A stretch of 64,000 bases of DNA, taken from Balneolaceae bacterium. Lineage in GTDB: Bacteria > Bacteroidota > Rhodothermia > Balneolales > Balneolaceae. The position numbers were made by a program, and so were the translations under genes. The DNA lies in contig CP030887.1 in the NCBI GenBank assembly GCA_006969905.1, positions 2,902,730 through 2,966,729 of the forward strand. The letters are read 5' to 3'. Below, piece after piece: positions 61,368 through 64,000 of this stretch. The first letter of the stretch is position 1. Each line of letters begins with the position of its first letter. The notes beneath the pieces are model-generated. The model ran no database searches. It saw only the letters and a program-made list of their open reading frames with translations, and was not told where the DNA came from.

Positions 61368-62750
61368 TTATAAATCGTTTTGGTTAATCTCGTAAAGCGT
61401 TACTCTGGGTTGTACCGCAGTCTTTTTTAAAAGCGCCGGCCAGTACGCTACTACTTCACTGGCTTTTGGCCTGCCTCCGGCAAATCCTGTTACCCCGCTT
61501 GGCCCGGTCAGTATTAAAGGGGCTATCTCCATTCCGAATCGATTGAGGTCATTCTTATCATGTCCGGTTACTGAAATTCTCATCTGGATCTCATCTAAAT
61601 CTTCATCTATTTCATCAAAGTTAACAGGGTGTTCAAAGGTACCATTGTAACCAATAAACTCTTTATGAAATTCGTCAATCTTCAAATCCAAAGCTAATGC
61701 TCTTTTTTGCAATATTTCAGCACCTTTGATGGCTTTTCTAAGGGCATCGGGCCAAGAATAAACCAGCGTAGCTGATAGTTTGAACCCATCATTGTAACTG
61801 GCTGAAACTTTATAGCTATCCGTAACTGGCAAACCTTTTATCCCATATACTTTAACCCTGTTCTCTGCTACATCTTCAACATGTATGCTTGTAAAATCTG
61901 CCACAACATCCGGGGTTATATAGTCCTTGGGATCTCCGATTTCATAAAGCAGCTGCTCTTTGACTGTCATCGAATTAACCAGTCCTCCTGTTCCTTCATG
62001 CTTGGTTACAAAGAACTCTCCACCAGCTTGTGCTTCCACAATCGGGAATCCTATATCAACAAAGTCTTCTACTTTTTCCCAATCTGTAAAGTTACCGCCT
62101 GAGGATTGGGCTCCACATTCCAAGATATGCCCGGCTACCGTTCCAACCGACATCTTATCATAATCTTCATAGTCCCAACCGAATTCATAAATCATAGGTG
62201 CTAACGTAAGGCCTGTATCTGTGACACGCCCGGTTATGATAACATCAGCGCCTAGTTCTAAGGCTTCAACTATTGGCCTGCATCCGAAATATACATTTGC
62301 ACTCAGCAGATCGTCTTTGACTTCTTCAATAGGCGATCCAGTTTCCATGTTATTCAAAGTATGCCCGTCCTGGATGAGGTCATTAATCTGATCAAGGATA
62401 TCATCCCCATCTACAACAGCAACCTTTAAATCTGTATACCCTTTTGATTTGGCAATTTTAAGAATTTCGTCTTTGCACGCTGTTGGATTAACCCCTCCGG
62501 CATTACTGATAACCTTAATTCCTTTGCTTTTAATTTCGGGCATAATCTGTTCCACCACACCCACAAAATCCCTGGCATAACCCCATTCAGGATTTCGCAT
62601 CCGTTGTTTCTGCATAATGGACATGGTGACTTCGGCAAGGTAATCCATCACCAAATAATCGATATCCCCTCTTTTTGCCTGGTTTATAGGTGCTATTGGC
62701 AGGTCTCCCCAAAAGCCCTGACCCGATGCAATCCGAATAGATTTTTTCAC
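61368..62750 (-). CDS. AtuA-like (DUF1446) protein
   Basis: 460 residues. Family pattern: IRIASGQGFWGDLPIAP at the start, then DYLVMDYLAEVTMSI, VISNAGGVNPTACKDEI, GADVIITGRVTDTGLTLAP and GHILECGAQSSGGNF. In Pseudomonas, AtuA belongs to acyclic terpene (citronellol) utilisation; the biochemical role is undefined. No other atu or leucine/isovalerate-pathway genes lie beside it here, apart from the distant E1 at the start of the window. The start is GTG with AAGGAAG five bases upstream. Confidence 0.8.
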   Translation of the reverse strand: MKKSIRIASGQGFWGDLPIAPINQAKRGDIDYLVMDYLAEVTMSIMQKQRMRNPEWGYARDFVGVVEQIMPEIKSKGIKVISNAGGVNPTACKDEILKIAKSKGYTDLKVAVVDGDDILDQINDLIQDGHTLNNMETGSPIEEVKDDLLSANVYFGCRPIVEALELGADVIITGRVTDTGLTLAPMIYEFGWDYEDYDKMSVGTVAGHILECGAQSSGGNFTDWEKVEDFVDIGFPIVEAQAGGEFFVTKHEGTGGLVNSMTVKEQLLYEIGDPKDYITPDVVADFTSIHVEDVAENRVKVYGIKGLPVTDSYKVSASYNDGFKLSATLVYSWPDALRKAIKGAEILQKRALALDLKIDEFHKEFIGYNGTFEHPVNFDEIDEDLDEIQMRISVTGHDKNDLNRFGMEIAPLILTGPSGVTGFAGGRPKASEVVAYWPALLKKTAVQPRVTLYEINQNDL

Positions 62751-62822
62751 TACTTCCTTGTAATTATTGTAAGTCTTTTTTTACTGAGTGAATATCGTGA
62801 AAATTAGACAGGAGGTGAAATA

Positions 62823-62855
62823 AAAAAGCCCCGCTTTTCACGACAAGGGCTTTTT
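62823..62855 (-). terminator. Terminator after the response regulator gene
   Basis: Stem AAAAAGCCC/GGGCTTTTT, 9 bp with a 15-nt loop, 39 nt downstream of the response regulator stop. A T-run follows on the minus strand. Confidence 0.8.
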
Positions 62856-62894
62856 GAACTTGTTTGAGCTTTATGGTTTTTGAAAAAACCAGCC

Positions 62895-63524
62895 TTATGG
62901 ACGAATCAGGTTCAGATTCAACCCTTTAGCTACTGCTTCAGAACGATTACGGGCTTCCAGCTTCTCATAAATATGTCTGATATGATATCTGACACCATCA
63001 ACTGAAAGATAGACTGTATCAGCTATCGCTTTGTAGGAAAGACCATTTGAAAGGTGTTTTAAAATACTTGCTTCGATTTCACTTAACTCAACCCGGTTCT
63101 CGGACGGGATATGAAACGAATCAATTACCATTCGGGCTATTTTGGGGCTCATCGGGGAACCCCCTCCCACAGCAATTCTAACTGCTTCAATCAATTCCGA
63201 GGGGGAGGTTTTCTTTAGCAGATAGCCTGTTGCCCCGTTACGAAGTGCCTGAAATACCTTTTCATTTTCATCGTACATGGTAACCATGAGCACCAATAAA
63301 TCCGGATAGATTTTTTTGATTTGCGTGATTCCCTCTGTTCCGTCAATACCCGGCAGTTCAATATCCAAAAGCAGCACATCTATGTTCGCTAGTTCATCAG
63401 AATTCAATGCTGTCTCACAACGGTCAAAAGTGGCCATAACACACATATCCTGTTCAAAATCGAGAATAGTCTGCCACCCTTGCCGCATGTATTCATTGTC
63501 TTCTATTATACCAATCCTGATCAT
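62895..63524 (-). CDS. NarL/FixJ-type response regulator
   Basis: 209 residues. Receiver domain (about 1-122) with acidic pocket IEDNE, phosphoacceptor Asp in VLLLDIELPGIDG and Lys in YLLKKTSP. LuxR-type HTH domain (about 145-205: LSEIEASILKHLSNGLSYKAIADTVYLSVDGVRYHIRHIYEKL). It works with the sensor kinase 49 nt upstream. Targets unknown. Confidence 0.9.
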   Translation of the reverse strand: MIRIGIIEDNEYMRQGWQTILDFEQDMCVMATFDRCETALNSDELANIDVLLLDIELPGIDGTEGITQIKKIYPDLLVLMVTMYDENEKVFQALRNGATGYLLKKTSPSELIEAVRIAVGGGSPMSPKIARMVIDSFHIPSENRVELSEIEASILKHLSNGLSYKAIADTVYLSVDGVRYHIRHIYEKLEARNRSEAVAKGLNLNLIRP

Positions 63525-63573
63525 TTACCAATTAACGCATTAATCTTTAAAAGTAAACTACCTGTTCAGGCAG

Positions 63574-64000
63574 TTATAAAGGAATCATAAGTTGCCACTT
63601 GGTCCCCCCTTTTTCTGGGGTACTATGAATAAGTTCTGCTCCCAGATGACCAGCCCGGTGTCTCAGGTTACTTATTCCACGACCGGAATGAACTGAATCT
63701 TTATTCAAGCCTACACCATTGTCTTCAATTTCAAGAATCAGGTTACTTGCCCCCTTTTTCATGGACACTTTGGCATGATCGGCACCTGAGTGACGAACTA
63801 GGTTATTAACCAGTTCTTTAAAGATCAGCCACAGATGTTGTCGTGTGTCGAGATCTGACGGGATATTCAACTCATCATCAAAATCAAGGTCGTATGCAAT
63901 ATCTTTGCTTTCGAACATTTCACCTGCAAATCGCTTACACTTCATTAAAAGTCCCCGTGAATCATCCTGTTCCGGATCTATCGCCCAAATAATATCATTG
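63574..64000 (-). CDS. Sensor histidine kinase, NarX type (5' part outside the window)
   Basis: The last 141 residues of the kinase are visible; the frame is open to the window edge. Preserved are the end of the dimerisation region (IIWAIDPEQDDSRGLL) and the ATPase domain with N-box FKELVNNLVRHSGADHAKV, G1 EIEDNGVGL and G2 GRGISNLRHRAGHLGAEL. These features match HisKA_3/HWE-like kinases that pair with NarL-type regulators. Sensor part and start not seen. Confidence 0.85.
   Translation of the reverse strand, partial: NDIIWAIDPEQDDSRGLLMKCKRFAGEMFESKDIAYDLDFDDELNIPSDLDTRQHLWLIFKELVNNLVRHSGADHAKVSMKKGASNLILEIEDNGVGLNKDSVHSGRGISNLRHRAGHLGAELIHSTPEKGGTKWQLMIPL

Overview
The window looks like a piece of a chromosome from a marine, heterotrophic member of the Balneolota/Rhodothermota (Bacteroidota-related; Balneola or Gracilimonas type). 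This rests on the gene families and gene order only. Pointers are a T9SS-type C-terminal sorting domain with the YPNPFNPATTI motif, many secreted proteins with signal peptides, few clear Shine-Dalgarno sites, and a ribosome/translation block in the order rimP-nusA-infB-rbfA-truB-ribF-rpsO-pnp. No rRNA, tRNA, CRISPR array, prophage or insertion sequence was recognised.

Layout. 1-4.6 kb (+): the end of a fused alpha/beta branched-chain oxo acid dehydrogenase E1, an AlkD-like DNA glycosylase overlapping a YfiT/DinB-type hydrolase, and a 606-residue protein of unknown function with flavin-barrel-like motifs. 4.7-9.5 kb (-): a secreted S9 peptidase, a sigma factor with a small downstream protein, and DNA polymerase III delta. 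9.6-17.8 kb (mostly +): an ArsR repressor with an SRPBCC protein and a very clear operator, a lipoprotein beta-carbonic anhydrase, a T9SS cargo protein (-), a YfcC permease, and a membrane protein/nuclease/RDD cluster. 18-30.7 kb (-): asnS, an M16 peptidase, then the pnp-to-rimP translation block. 31-43 kb (-): the main accessory locus, three tandem secreted tail-fibre-like proteins, a 2923-residue RHS polymorphic toxin with a type-23-like toxin tip, and an overlapping small lipoprotein that is the natural immunity candidate. 43.6-47 kb (+): a VPS10/BNR protein with a DUF192 lipoprotein. 47-52 kb (-): fbp, nadB-coaE, prfB with a textbook programmed +1 frameshift, and a DUF883/YtxH-type protein. 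52-54.5 kb (+): btaA-btaB for betaine lipids and a putative molybdenum-cofactor carrier. 54.5-62.8 kb (-): a parDE module, then a run with two ABC exporter halves, an RNase Z-like protein with a glycine/arginine-rich repeat tail, a renalase-like oxidoreductase and an AtuA-like protein. 62.9-64 kb (-): a NarL-type two-component system cut by the window edge.

Repeats run through the window. One family is a 21-bp hairpin with covarying 8-bp arms and a constant (A/T)CAAG loop. Another has GTCATTGCGAGGAG-type terminal inverted repeats. Two copies have entered genes: one supplies the last 23 residues of BtaB and one sits in frame inside the molybdenum-carrier-like gene. The parDE module is flanked by a near-exact direct duplication of the end of its neighbouring genes, which suggests how it was inserted.
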